DNA from: Saccharothrix sp. ST-888
Lineage (GTDB): Bacteria; Actinomycetota; Actinomycetes; Streptomycetales; Streptomycetaceae
NCBI RefSeq assembly: GCF_000955975.1
Contig: NZ_JYJF01000003.1
Location: 1 to 64,000 of the forward strand
Reading direction: 5' to 3'
Length of the DNA stretch: 64,000 bases
The notes under the pieces: model-generated
Database searches by the model: none
Seen by the model: the letters and a program-made list of their open reading frames with translations, nothing else
Told to the model about the DNA's origin: nothing
Position numbers and translations under genes: made by a program
In this document: piece by piece, positions 51,448 to 58,810 of the stretch
Layout: the number at the start of each line of letters is the position of its first letter
Position numbering within the stretch: the first letter of the stretch is position 1

Positions 51448-52659
51448 GTGGCTGAGCTGAACATCACGGATCCGATGGTCGTCGTGGGCGCCGGGATGGC
51501 GGGGGCGCAGGCGGCGCTCGCGCTGCGGCAGGGTGGCTGGCGCGGGCCGATAGCCCTGGTCGGCGAGGAACCGCACCCGCCGTACGACCGACCCCCGCTC
51601 TCCAAGGACGTCCTGCTGGGCAAGCGCGACTCCACCGAGCTCGACATCGACTGGCAGCACCTGGGCATCGAGCTGCTGCCGGGCCGCCGCGCCACCGCCG
51701 TGGCCCCCGGTGTCCTGCACACCGAGGCCGGTGAACTCCCGTACGGCGGCCTGGTGATCGCCACCGGCGCCGCTCCGATCGCACTGCCGGGATCCGACCG
51801 CGCCCGGGTGCTGCGCACCGTGGACGACGCGCTCGCGTTGCGGGCCGAACTGGTGCCCGGAGTCAGGCTGGTCCTGGTCGGGGCCGGCTGGATCGGCGCC
51901 GAGACCGCGACGGTGGCACGACAGTTGGGCTGCGAGGTGACCGTGGTCGAGGCCGGACCGGCTCCGGTGGCCGGCGCCCTGCCCGCCGAACTCGGCGCGC
52001 TGATGGCCGGCTGGTACGCCGCCGCCGGGGTCGAACTGCGCTGCGGCACCGGCGTCGCGGCCGTCGAACCGGACGCGGTGCTGCTCACCGACGGCACCCG
52101 GCTGCCCGCCGACGAGGTCGTGGTCGGCATCGGCGCCCGTCCGGCCACCGGGTGGCTCGCGGGCAGTGCCGTCCAGCTGGACGCGACCGGCGCGATCCTG
52201 GTCGACGGGCAGCTGCGCACCAGCGCCGAGCACGTCTGGGCGGCCGGCGACTGCGTCTCGTACCCCTCCGCCAGGTCCGGCACCCGGCTGGCCGTCCAGC
52301 ACTGGGACCACGCGCTCCAGTCCGGCCGCGCGGTGGCCGGATCGGTGCTCGGCGCGGCGCTCGGCCAGGAGGCCGCGGAGTCGTACGACCCGGTGCCGTA
52401 CTTCTGGTCGGAGCAGTTCGGGCGGATGGTCCAGTACGCCGGGCGGCACGCCGGGGCGGACCGGCTGCTCTGGCGCGGCTCGGCGCAGGACCCGTCCTGG
52501 GCGGTGCTCTGGCTGCGCGAGGACCGGCTGGTCGGGGTGCTCGGGGTGGACCGGCCGCGCGACGTCAACCAGGCGCGGCGGCTGATCGCCGGTGGCGCCG
52601 TGCTGGACCCGGTGAAGGCGGCCGATCTGTCCGTCCAGCTGAAGGCGGCGCTGGCGTAG
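51448..52659 (+). CDS. Ferredoxin-reductase-like FAD/NAD(P) oxidoreductase
   Basis: 403 residues. FAD motif MVVVGAGMAGAQAALALR, then PYDRPPLSKDVL, a second nucleotide fold LVLVGAGWIGAETA, and VWAAGDCV binding the flavin. The C-terminal domain has the WSEQFG mark of the rubredoxin/ferredoxin reductase group that feeds P450s and dioxygenases. No ferredoxin or P450 is adjacent. Leaderless GTG start. The stop is followed in the same frame by a metallo-beta-lactamase remnant. Confidence 0.9.
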   Translation: MAELNITDPMVVVGAGMAGAQAALALRQGGWRGPIALVGEEPHPPYDRPPLSKDVLLGKRDSTELDIDWQHLGIELLPGRRATAVAPGVLHTEAGELPYGGLVIATGAAPIALPGSDRARVLRTVDDALALRAELVPGVRLVLVGAGWIGAETATVARQLGCEVTVVEAGPAPVAGALPAELGALMAGWYAAAGVELRCGTGVAAVEPDAVLLTDGTRLPADEVVVGIGARPATGWLAGSAVQLDATGAILVDGQLRTSAEHVWAAGDCVSYPSARSGTRLAVQHWDHALQSGRAVAGSVLGAALGQEAAESYDPVPYFWSEQFGRMVQYAGRHAGADRLLWRGSAQDPSWAVLWLREDRLVGVLGVDRPRDVNQARRLIAGGAVLDPVKAADLSVQLKAALA

Positions 52660-53007
52660 GACCGCCCGCAGCTGCGGACCTTCCTGGACGGGGAGCGACT
52701 CGACGTACCCGGGCGGCCGCGCGCCGTCCACGTCCCGGGCCACACCGCCGGCAGCGCGGCCTTCCTGCTGCCGGCCCCGGCCGTGGTCTTCACCGGCGAC
52801 GCCCTGATCACCGACGACACCGTCGTCGGGCGGACCGGTCCGCGCCTCTCCAGCCGGGCCTTCACCCAGGACAGCGCCGCCGCCGGCGCCTCGCTCGACG
52901 AGCTGGCCGGACTCCCGGCCGACACCGTCCTGCCCGGGCACGGCGACCCCTGGGACGGCGGGATCGCGGACGGCGTCGCGCTCGCCCGTGCCGCCGGCAT
53001 CGCCTGA
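52660..53007 (+). pseudogene. Truncated metallo-beta-lactamase-fold hydrolase remnant
   Basis: Open frame of 115 codons beginning right after the TAG of the flavoprotein, in the same reading frame. It encodes the C-terminal half of a glyoxalase-II-like MBL hydrolase: VHVPGHTAGSAAFLLP, VVFTGDALI and VLPGHGDPW, each with metal-binding residues. The N-terminal half with the HxHxDH motif is missing and no start or ribosome-binding site is visible; an internal GTG (52783) would give only 74 residues. It looks like a deletion remnant. Codon usage is still that of a normal gene, so the loss may be recent. Confidence 0.75.
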
Positions 53008-53093
53008 GCGGAAGGCCGGCCCGGCGGCGGGCGGCGGGGCGGTCCCGGTGGCGATAGGTGCGCCGGAGCGCCGCGAGGTGAGAGTCTGGTCCC

Positions 53094-53459
53094 GTGAGTG
53101 AGATCAACCCCAAGATTGAAGCCCTGGTCCCCGAGTGGACTTACCTGCCCGACATCTCCGAGCTGTGGGGTGTGCAGGTGACCGAAGTCCGCAACATGGT
53201 GAAGACCGGCCAACTGATCGCCATCCGGCGTGGCGAGAACCGGTCGCTCCAGGTCCCGGCCGCGTTCATCGAGGCCGACGGCCTGGTGAAGCACCTCAGC
53301 GGCACGCTGACCGTGCTGCGGGACTGCAAGTTCAGCGACGAAGAGATCATCGAATGGCTGTTCACCGAGGACCCGTCGCTGCCCGGCAGCCCGATCCAGG
53401 CGCTGCGTGAGAACCGGGGCACCGAGGTCAAGCGCCGCGCCCAGGCGATGGCGCTCTGA
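53094..53459 (+). CDS. Rv2175c-family DNA-binding regulator
   Basis: 121 residues. An N-terminal winged-helix (WTYLPDISELWGVQVTEVRNMVKTGQLIAIRRGENRSLQ) and a C-terminal helical domain (DEEIIEWLFTEDPSLPGSPIQAL) match Rv2175c, a DNA-binding protein phosphorylated by the PASTA kinase PknL in M. tuberculosis. A PASTA kinase lies 4.3 kb away here. GTG at 53094 has no Shine-Dalgarno; GAGTCT lies 6 nt upstream. The stop overlaps the thiE ATG by 1 nt. Confidence 0.9.
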   Translation: MSEINPKIEALVPEWTYLPDISELWGVQVTEVRNMVKTGQLIAIRRGENRSLQVPAAFIEADGLVKHLSGTLTVLRDCKFSDEEIIEWLFTEDPSLPGSPIQALRENRGTEVKRRAQAMAL

Positions 53460-54103
53460 TGGCGGACGCCCGTAGCCGGCTGGCGGACGCCAGGCTCTAC
53501 CTGTGCACCGATGCCCGGCGCGAGCAGGGTGACCTGCCCGAGTTCCTGGACGCGGTGCTGGCGAACGGCGTGGACATCGTCCAGCTCCGCGACAAGGGCC
53601 TGGAGGTCCGGCAGGAGCTGGAGTACCTGGAGGTGTTCGCCGACGCCGCCCAGCGGCACGGCAGGCTCTTCTCGGTCAACGACCGCGCCGACGTCGCGCA
53701 CGCCGCCCGCCCGCAGGTGCTGCACCTCGGGCAGGACGACCTGCCGGTACCGGCGGCGCGGGCGATCCTCGGTGACGAGGTGATCATCGGACGGTCCTGC
53801 CACGCCGAGTCCGAGGTGGACGCGGCCGTCGCCGAGCCGGGGGTGGACTACTTCTGCACCGGACCGGTCTGGCCGACCCCGACCAAGCCGGGCCGCCACG
53901 CACCCGGCCTCGGCCTGGTCTCGTACGCGGCCAAAGCCGTCACCGACCGTCCCTGGTTCGCGATCGGCGGCATCGACCTCACCAACCTGGACGAGGTCCT
54001 CGCGGCAGGCGCCCGCCGGGTGGTGGTGGTCCGCGCGATCACAGCGGCCGAAGACCCGGGAGCAGCGGCCGCAGAGCTGGCCCGCCGCGTCCGTGCCGCC
54101 TAG
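53459..54103 (+). CDS. thiE: Thiamine-phosphate synthase
   Basis: 214-residue TIM barrel that joins the pyrimidine and thiazole halves of thiamine. Signatures: DIVQLRDKG, LFSVNDRADVA, LHLGQDDLP, IIGRSCH, GPVWPTPTKPGR and FAIGGID. It is translationally coupled to the Rv2175c-like gene and lacks its own riboswitch, although the thiOSG operon on the other strand has one. Confidence 0.95.
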   Translation: MADARSRLADARLYLCTDARREQGDLPEFLDAVLANGVDIVQLRDKGLEVRQELEYLEVFADAAQRHGRLFSVNDRADVAHAARPQVLHLGQDDLPVPAARAILGDEVIIGRSCHAESEVDAAVAEPGVDYFCTGPVWPTPTKPGRHAPGLGLVSYAAKAVTDRPWFAIGGIDLTNLDEVLAAGARRVVVVRAITAAEDPGAAAAELARRVRAA

Positions 54104-54166
54104 ACACGCGAGCTAGCTGAAACAGCGAGCGGCTGCTGCCCGTCCAGGGGCAAGGGCCAGCTGACC

Positions 54167-54189
54167 AGGGGCGCGGGGAACTGCGCGAC
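54167..54189. repeat. Streptomyces intergenic repeat, GGGGCGCGGGGAACTGCGCG type
   Basis: A sequence seen many times between genes in Streptomyces chromosomes. Related partial copies in this window lie near 20370, 30214-30251 and 41640-41693. Confidence 0.6.
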
Positions 54190-54223
54190 TGCGGAAGGCA
54201 GCTGACCCGCACCGGACCCTCAG

Positions 54224-54259
54224 GAGCGAGCTGCACCTCACACCGGGGGCAGCTCGCTC
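54224..54259. terminator. Terminator between thiE and the polyprenyl synthase
   Basis: Perfect 11-bp stem (54224-54234 with 54249-54259), 14-nt loop, just before the stop of the minus-strand gene. Confidence 0.8.
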
Positions 54260-54267
54260 GCTGCCCG

Positions 54268-55374
54268 TCAGTACTTGCGGGCGGTGGCGGCGTCGGCCAG
54301 GGCGAGCAGGGCCGAGCGCGCCGGGCCGTCCGCCAGCGGGGCGGCGTCGAGTGCGTCGAGGGACTGCCGCATCAGCTCACCGATCCGGTGCTCGACCAAC
54401 TCGGCCGCCCCGCTGCGCTCGACCAGCCCGCGCAGTGCGGGTATCTCCTCGGCGGTCAGGTCGGGTGCGCCGAGCCGCTGGTCCAGCCGACGGGCGTCCG
54501 CCGGGCTGAGCCCGCGCATCGCGTGGGCGATCAGCAGCGTCCGCTTGCCCTCGCGCAGGTCGTCCCCGGCGGGCTTGCCGGTGACGGCCGGGTCGCCGAA
54601 GACCCCGAGCAGGTCGTCGCGGAGCTGGAACGCCTCGCCGAGCGGCAGCCCGAACTCCGAGTAGGCCGTGAGCAGTTCGGGCCCGGCGCCGGCCAGCAGG
54701 GCGCCGACCTGGAGCGGGCGCTCGATGGTGTACTTGGCCGATTTGTAGTGCAGGACGGTCCGGGTGCGCTCCAGCGCGCCCTCGTCGGTGGAGTCCCCGG
54801 CGACCGGCTCCAGGACGTCCAGGTACTGGCCGACCATCACCTCGGTCCGCATCAGGTCGAAGGCGGGCTTGGCCGCGAGCACCCGCTCGGCGGGCAGGCC
54901 GGAGCGCAGGAAGAGTTCGTCGCACCAGATCAGCAGCAGGTCGCCGAGCAGGACCGCCGTCGAGGCGCCGTACTGTTCGCGGTTGCCGCGCCAGCCGCTG
55001 CTCCGGTGCAGCGCCTCGAACCGGCGGTGGACCGAGGGCAGGCCGCGCCGGGTGTCGCTGCGGTCCATCAGGTCGTCGTGCACCAGGGCGCTGGCCTGGA
55101 GCAGCTCCAGTGCGGCGGCGGCACGGGCGATCGACGGGTCCTCGGCGGCGCCGCCCGCGCCGCGCCAGCCCCAGTAGCAGAAGGCCGGACGCAGCCGCTT
55201 GCCGCCGTCCAGCAGGAACTCGCGCAGTGCCTCGGTGACGGGCGGCAGCTGCGGAGAGATCCCGGCGAGCAGGGTGGCCTGCCCGTCCATGAACTCCGCG
55301 AGGGCCGCGTTGACGCGCTCGCGGACGGCCTCCACGGCGATGGGGTCGACCGACTGGCTGCTGGACGAGGGCAC
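54268..55374 (-). CDS. Polyprenyl diphosphate synthase
   Basis: 368 residues. Trans-prenyltransferase with first aspartate-rich motif DDLMD (in LVHDDLMDRSDTRRG) and second DDLLGVFGD, plus GGKRLRP for isopentenyl diphosphate binding. Chain length cannot be read with confidence; residues before the first motif (ELLQASALVHDD) fit a short-to-medium chain synthase. GTG at 55372-55374 after GGAG. Adjacent to metF, as with IdsA2 and Rv2172c in mycobacteria. Confidence 0.93.
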   Translation of the reverse strand: MPSSSSQSVDPIAVEAVRERVNAALAEFMDGQATLLAGISPQLPPVTEALREFLLDGGKRLRPAFCYWGWRGAGGAAEDPSIARAAAALELLQASALVHDDLMDRSDTRRGLPSVHRRFEALHRSSGWRGNREQYGASTAVLLGDLLLIWCDELFLRSGLPAERVLAAKPAFDLMRTEVMVGQYLDVLEPVAGDSTDEGALERTRTVLHYKSAKYTIERPLQVGALLAGAGPELLTAYSEFGLPLGEAFQLRDDLLGVFGDPAVTGKPAGDDLREGKRTLLIAHAMRGLSPADARRLDQRLGAPDLTAEEIPALRGLVERSGAAELVEHRIGELMRQSLDALDAAPLADGPARSALLALADAATARKY

Positions 55375-55486
55375 GAGGAACTCCGGATCACTGGGGTGAC
55401 AATCAGCCTAACGGGATGACCTTTCAAGCCGGATATCAAGGGCTTCCCCGGGCTGTCCGTCCGGTGTCTCATTTGGTGGACATGGA

Positions 55487-55517
55487 TTGTCAGGCCCTTC
55501 ACCGCGCCCGCTAACCT
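55487..55517 (+). promoter_or_regulatory. Leaderless promoter of metF
   Basis: TTGTCA (55487-55492), 19-nt spacer, TAACCT (55512-55517), then 6 nt to the ATG. No Shine-Dalgarno. Confidence 0.65.
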
Positions 55518-55523
55518 GCCAGC

Positions 55524-56438
55524 ATGGCACTAGGCATCTCCTCCACCAGGACTGACCGCGCCCAGACGGTCCACGACCTGCTGGCGGCAGGGGACCGTTC
55601 GTTCTCCTTCGAGTTCATGCCCCCGCGCAGCGAGGACGCCGAGCGCCGCCTGTGGGACGCGATCCGCCGTCTCGAACCGCTCAGCCCCAACTTCGTCTGC
55701 ATGACGTACGGCGCCGGCGGCTCCTCCCGCGGTCGCACCGTGGACATGGTCGGCCGGATCGCCACCGAGACCACCCTGACCCCCGTCGCCCACCTCACCG
55801 CCGTCGACCACTCGCTCGCCGAGCTGCGCAACATCATCGGCCAGTACGCGGACGAGGGCGTCCGGAACGTCCTCGCCGTCCGCGGCGACCCGCCCGGCGA
55901 CCCGCAGGGCGAGTGGGTCCGCCACCCGCAGGGCGTCACCTACGCGTACGAGCTGGTCGAACTGATCAAGAGCATCGGCGAGTTCTGCGTCGGCGTGGCC
56001 GCGTTCCCGCAGATGCACCCGCGCTCGGAGAACTGGGACGACGACATCCGGCACTTCGTCAACAAGATCCGTGCGGGCGCCGACTACGCGATCACCCAGA
56101 TGTTCTTCGAGGTCGAGGACTACCTGCGGCTGCGCGACCGGGTCGCGGCGGCCGGCTGCGAGGTGCCGATCATCCCGGAGATCATGCCGGTCACCAACAT
56201 CCGGCAGCTGGAACGCTTCCCCCAGCTGTCCGGCTCGGCCTTCCCGGCCGACCTGGTGCGCCGGTTCCAGGCCGTCGCCGACGACAAGGAGGCGGTGCGG
56301 GCCATCGGCATCGAGCACGCCACCGCGATGTCGGAGCAGCTGCTCGCCGAGGGCGCCCCCGGCCTGCACTTCATCACCCTCAACCACTCCACCTCGACCC
56401 TGGACATCTACCAGAACCTCGGCCTCCACCAGCGCTGA
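55524..56438 (+). CDS. metF: 5,10-methylenetetrahydrofolate reductase
   Basis: 304 residues. FAD enzyme that makes methyl-tetrahydrofolate for methionine synthesis. The catalytic Glu is in SFSFEFMPPRS; NFVCMTYGAGGS, RNVLAVRGDPPG, KIRAGADYAITQMFF and EIMPVTN are family marks. Length is normal. ATG at 55524 with no ribosome-binding site and a -10 hexamer 6 nt upstream, so probably leaderless. No SAM riboswitch is present here, unlike the gene at 17374. Confidence 0.96.
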   Translation: MALGISSTRTDRAQTVHDLLAAGDRSFSFEFMPPRSEDAERRLWDAIRRLEPLSPNFVCMTYGAGGSSRGRTVDMVGRIATETTLTPVAHLTAVDHSLAELRNIIGQYADEGVRNVLAVRGDPPGDPQGEWVRHPQGVTYAYELVELIKSIGEFCVGVAAFPQMHPRSENWDDDIRHFVNKIRAGADYAITQMFFEVEDYLRLRDRVAAAGCEVPIIPEIMPVTNIRQLERFPQLSGSAFPADLVRRFQAVADDKEAVRAIGIEHATAMSEQLLAEGAPGLHFITLNHSTSTLDIYQNLGLHQR

Positions 56439-56534
56439 ACCGCCGCCTTCGACGGGCTCCCGGCGATGTGGGTCCGGGGCCGTCGAGGCGGTACAGTCGC
56501 CCGCACACGCGCGGTTCGCGACTGGAGGTGGCCG

Positions 56535-57452
56535 ATGGGCATCGGAATCCTGGTGCTGTACGTCGCGCTGGCGGTGGTGGCGCTCTGGCTGCTCGCCGAG
56601 CTGCTGCTCCAGAACCGCGCCCCGCTGCACTGGCGGGCCCTCGCCCTGGTCGGTTTCCTGACGGTCGTCGGCGGGATGCAGCTCCGCTCGGTGGTGGTGA
56701 TCGGTGCCGGGGCGGCGGCGTTCGCACTCGGCCAGGTCTTCGTCACCCTCGCGGTCAAGGCCGGCCGGGCCTCCGCCTGGTCGCTGCGCCGCCGGGACGG
56801 TGGCCTGCCGGGCCCGCTCGCCCGGATCCCGCTGCTCAGCGCGGCGACCGGCGGCTCCGCCGCGGCCGTGGCCGCCGTCGTGGCGCAGCCGGTCGGCGAG
56901 GTCGGCCCGATCGAGGAGGCCGGTCCGGCCATACCCGAGCCCGCCCCGCAGGACCAGGGCCCGTTCGACCCGGCCCCCTTCGACCCCTATGCGCCGTATG
57001 CGCAGACCGCCTCGTACGCCCCGTACGGCGAGCTGCAGGAGATCGGCGACGACAGCGTGTACGCCGCGCCCTTCCAGCCGCAGCCGCAGCCCGAGCCGTA
57101 CCCGCAGCCCGAGCCGTACCCGCAGAACGGCTTCCAGCCGCAGCCCGCAGCGGCCTCCCCCTACGGGGATCGGCACTGGCCGCAGCAGCCCGCCTTCGGC
57201 TACGACCAGTCGTACCCGGTGTCCCAGCCCTACCCGGACCCGTACGCGCAGCCGCAGCCCGATCCGCAGCACGGCCAGTCCCCGTACGGGGATCCCCAGT
57301 TCGCCGGCGCCCAGTACGGTGCCGCCCAGTTCACCGAGGCGCAGTATGCCGCCGCCCAGTACGCCCAGCCCTGGGAGTACCAGCAGCCGCAGGCCGCGGC
57401 CGAGCAGCCCGTCCACGGTCACAACCCGTGGGGCTACCAGCAGCAGGGCTGA
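56535..57452 (+). CDS. Membrane protein with Pro/Gln/Tyr-rich low-complexity tail
   Basis: 305 residues. Two or three hydrophobic helices lie in the first 75 residues, then a basic stretch (SAWSLRRRDGG), then about 200 residues rich in Pro, Gln, Tyr and Ala with repeats such as PQPEPYPQPEPYPQ and AQYGAAQFTEAQYAAAQY. The tail is likely disordered and cytoplasmic or wall-facing; orientation is not clear. ATG at 56535 with GGAGG 6 nt upstream. Function unknown. Confidence 0.85.
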   Translation: MGIGILVLYVALAVVALWLLAELLLQNRAPLHWRALALVGFLTVVGGMQLRSVVVIGAGAAAFALGQVFVTLAVKAGRASAWSLRRRDGGLPGPLARIPLLSAATGGSAAAVAAVVAQPVGEVGPIEEAGPAIPEPAPQDQGPFDPAPFDPYAPYAQTASYAPYGELQEIGDDSVYAAPFQPQPQPEPYPQPEPYPQNGFQPQPAAASPYGDRHWPQQPAFGYDQSYPVSQPYPDPYAQPQPDPQHGQSPYGDPQFAGAQYGAAQFTEAQYAAAQYAQPWEYQQPQAAAEQPVHGHNPWGYQQQG

Positions 57453-57468
57453 GGTCCGGACCGGCGGG

Positions 57469-57714
57469 TCAGGACTCGTAGCCCTCGACCTGGGCGGCCG
57501 GGCGGACGTGGGCGTCGTCGGGGTTCTCGCCGTACTGGGTGCGGGCGCGGCGCTGGCGGAGCAGGTCCCAGCACTGGTCGAGCCTGACCTCCAGGGCGGC
57601 GAGTTCCTGCTGGGCGGTGGTGGCGTCGGCCTGGCCGGAGGCGATGCGGGTGCGCAGGTCCTTCTCGGCGGCGACCATGTCGCCGATGGTGGCCAGGATG
57701 TCGGAGTCGGTCAT
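57469..57714 (-). CDS. DUF2630-family small protein
   Basis: 81 residues, helical: SDILATIGDMVAAEKDLRTRI, then LAALEVRLDQCWDLLRQRRARTQYGENPDDA, the recognisable core of this actinobacterial family. Function unknown. ATG at 57712-57714 with GGGAGGA 5 nt upstream. Convergent with the low-complexity membrane protein, 16 bp apart. Confidence 0.88.
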   Translation of the reverse strand: MTDSDILATIGDMVAAEKDLRTRIASGQADATTAQQELAALEVRLDQCWDLLRQRRARTQYGENPDDAHVRPAAQVEGYES

Positions 57715-57883
57715 GGCGTCCTCCCGAGCGGGGCACGGTTGGGTCCACTCCTCATCCTCGATTCGCGATCGCCGGGCCGCATCCGGCGGGCGCGGCGGGC
57801 ACCGGGAACACCCGGACCGCGGCGGTGGTTGAAGCGGCGGTCCGCACCGGTCGAGCCGGTCCGCCGAGGAAGGAGCCGTTCCC

Positions 57884-58255
57884 ATGAGCTACGAGGAGTA
57901 CCAGCGCGCAGGGCTGTTCTTCGATTCGAAGGACTACATCGGGGCGGCCGAGATCCTCGCGCCGATCGTCGAGCAGGACCCGGCCAACCGCTCCGCCGTC
58001 GAGCTGCTGGGCCGCTCGTACTTCCACAGTGCCCAGCTCGGCCGCGCCGAGCAGGTCTTCCGGCGCCTGGTGGAGCTCGACCCGGGCAACGACTGGGCGT
58101 ACGAGGTGCTGGGCCGGACGCTGGAGCGCCGGGGTGACGCCGCCGGGGCGGCCCGGTTCCGGAAGCTGGCCCGCGCGATGGGCGGCGAGAGTGCCGAGCC
58201 GGTGGTCCTCTCGCTGACCGCCGCCGACCTGGTGGACGGCTCCCGGGAGCGGTAA
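57884..58255 (+). CDS. Tetratricopeptide-repeat protein
   Basis: 123 residues with about two and a half TPR units (AGLFFDSKDYIGAAEILAPIVEQDP, AVELLGRSYFHSAQLGRAEQVFRRL, AYEVLGRTLERRGDAAGAARF). Likely a small protein-interaction module. ATG at 57884 after GAAGGAG. Divergent from the DUF2630 gene. Confidence 0.9.
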   Translation: MSYEEYQRAGLFFDSKDYIGAAEILAPIVEQDPANRSAVELLGRSYFHSAQLGRAEQVFRRLVELDPGNDWAYEVLGRTLERRGDAAGAARFRKLARAMGGESAEPVVLSLTAADLVDGSRER

Positions 58256-58328
58256 TCAGGCCAAGTCCCGTTCTTCGGGGGACTCTGTGGCCGGCCGCTC
58301 AGCTGGGCCGTAGGCTGGTCGAGTTGAC

Positions 58329-58790
58329 GTGTCGTCAGCCTTCGCGGGGGTGCCTGTGTCCCACACCGTCACGGTCGAGATCGCGGCGTCGCCCGCGCGG
58401 GTCCGGCAGGTGCTGGCGGCGGTCGAACGGTGGCCCTCCTGGACCGCCTCCGTCGCCGAGGTCCGCCTCCTGGAGGAGGGCCGGTTCGGTGTGGGCAGCA
58501 CGGTGCGGATCCGGCAGCCCAGGCTCCGCCCCGCCGTCTGGCGGGTGACGGTGTACGAGCCCGACCGCTGCCTCACCTGGCAGAGCGTCGCCCCGGGCGT
58601 GCTGACCGTCGCCCGACACCGGATCGAGCCGCGGCCGGACGGCGGCGCCGACGACACGCTGACGCTCGGCCAGTCCGGCCCGGCGGCCCCGGTGCTCGGC
58701 GTGGTGTACGGGCCGCTGACCCGCCGCTATCTGGCCGTCGAGGCGGCGGGCCTCAAGCGCGCCGCCGAACAGGCGCCGTCCGGCACCTGA
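58329..58790 (+). CDS. SRPBCC-family protein
   Basis: 153 residues with a START-like helix-grip fold (VTVEIAASPARVRQVLAAVERWPSWTASVAEVRLLE ... RYLAVEAAGLKRAAEQ). Ligand unknown. The start is uncertain: GTG 58329 gives the longest form, while GTG 58350 or 58356 lies closer to the fold. TAGGCT (58311-58316) may be the -10. It is the second SRPBCC protein in the window, only distantly similar to the one at 32356. Confidence 0.82.
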   Translation: MSSAFAGVPVSHTVTVEIAASPARVRQVLAAVERWPSWTASVAEVRLLEEGRFGVGSTVRIRQPRLRPAVWRVTVYEPDRCLTWQSVAPGVLTVARHRIEPRPDGGADDTLTLGQSGPAAPVLGVVYGPLTRRYLAVEAAGLKRAAEQAPSGT

Positions 58791-58810
58791 CGCCGTCCGG
58801 CACACGCCGG

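Noticed and set aside
56535..57452. Collagen-like or spore-coat structural protein
   Set aside because: The Pro/Gln/Tyr repeats are irregular and attached to membrane helices; no Gly-X-Y pattern.
57469..57885. Longer DUF2630 protein starting at 57885
   Set aside because: The extra N-terminal residues run through the intergenic region; ATG 57714 has GGGAGGA at good spacing.
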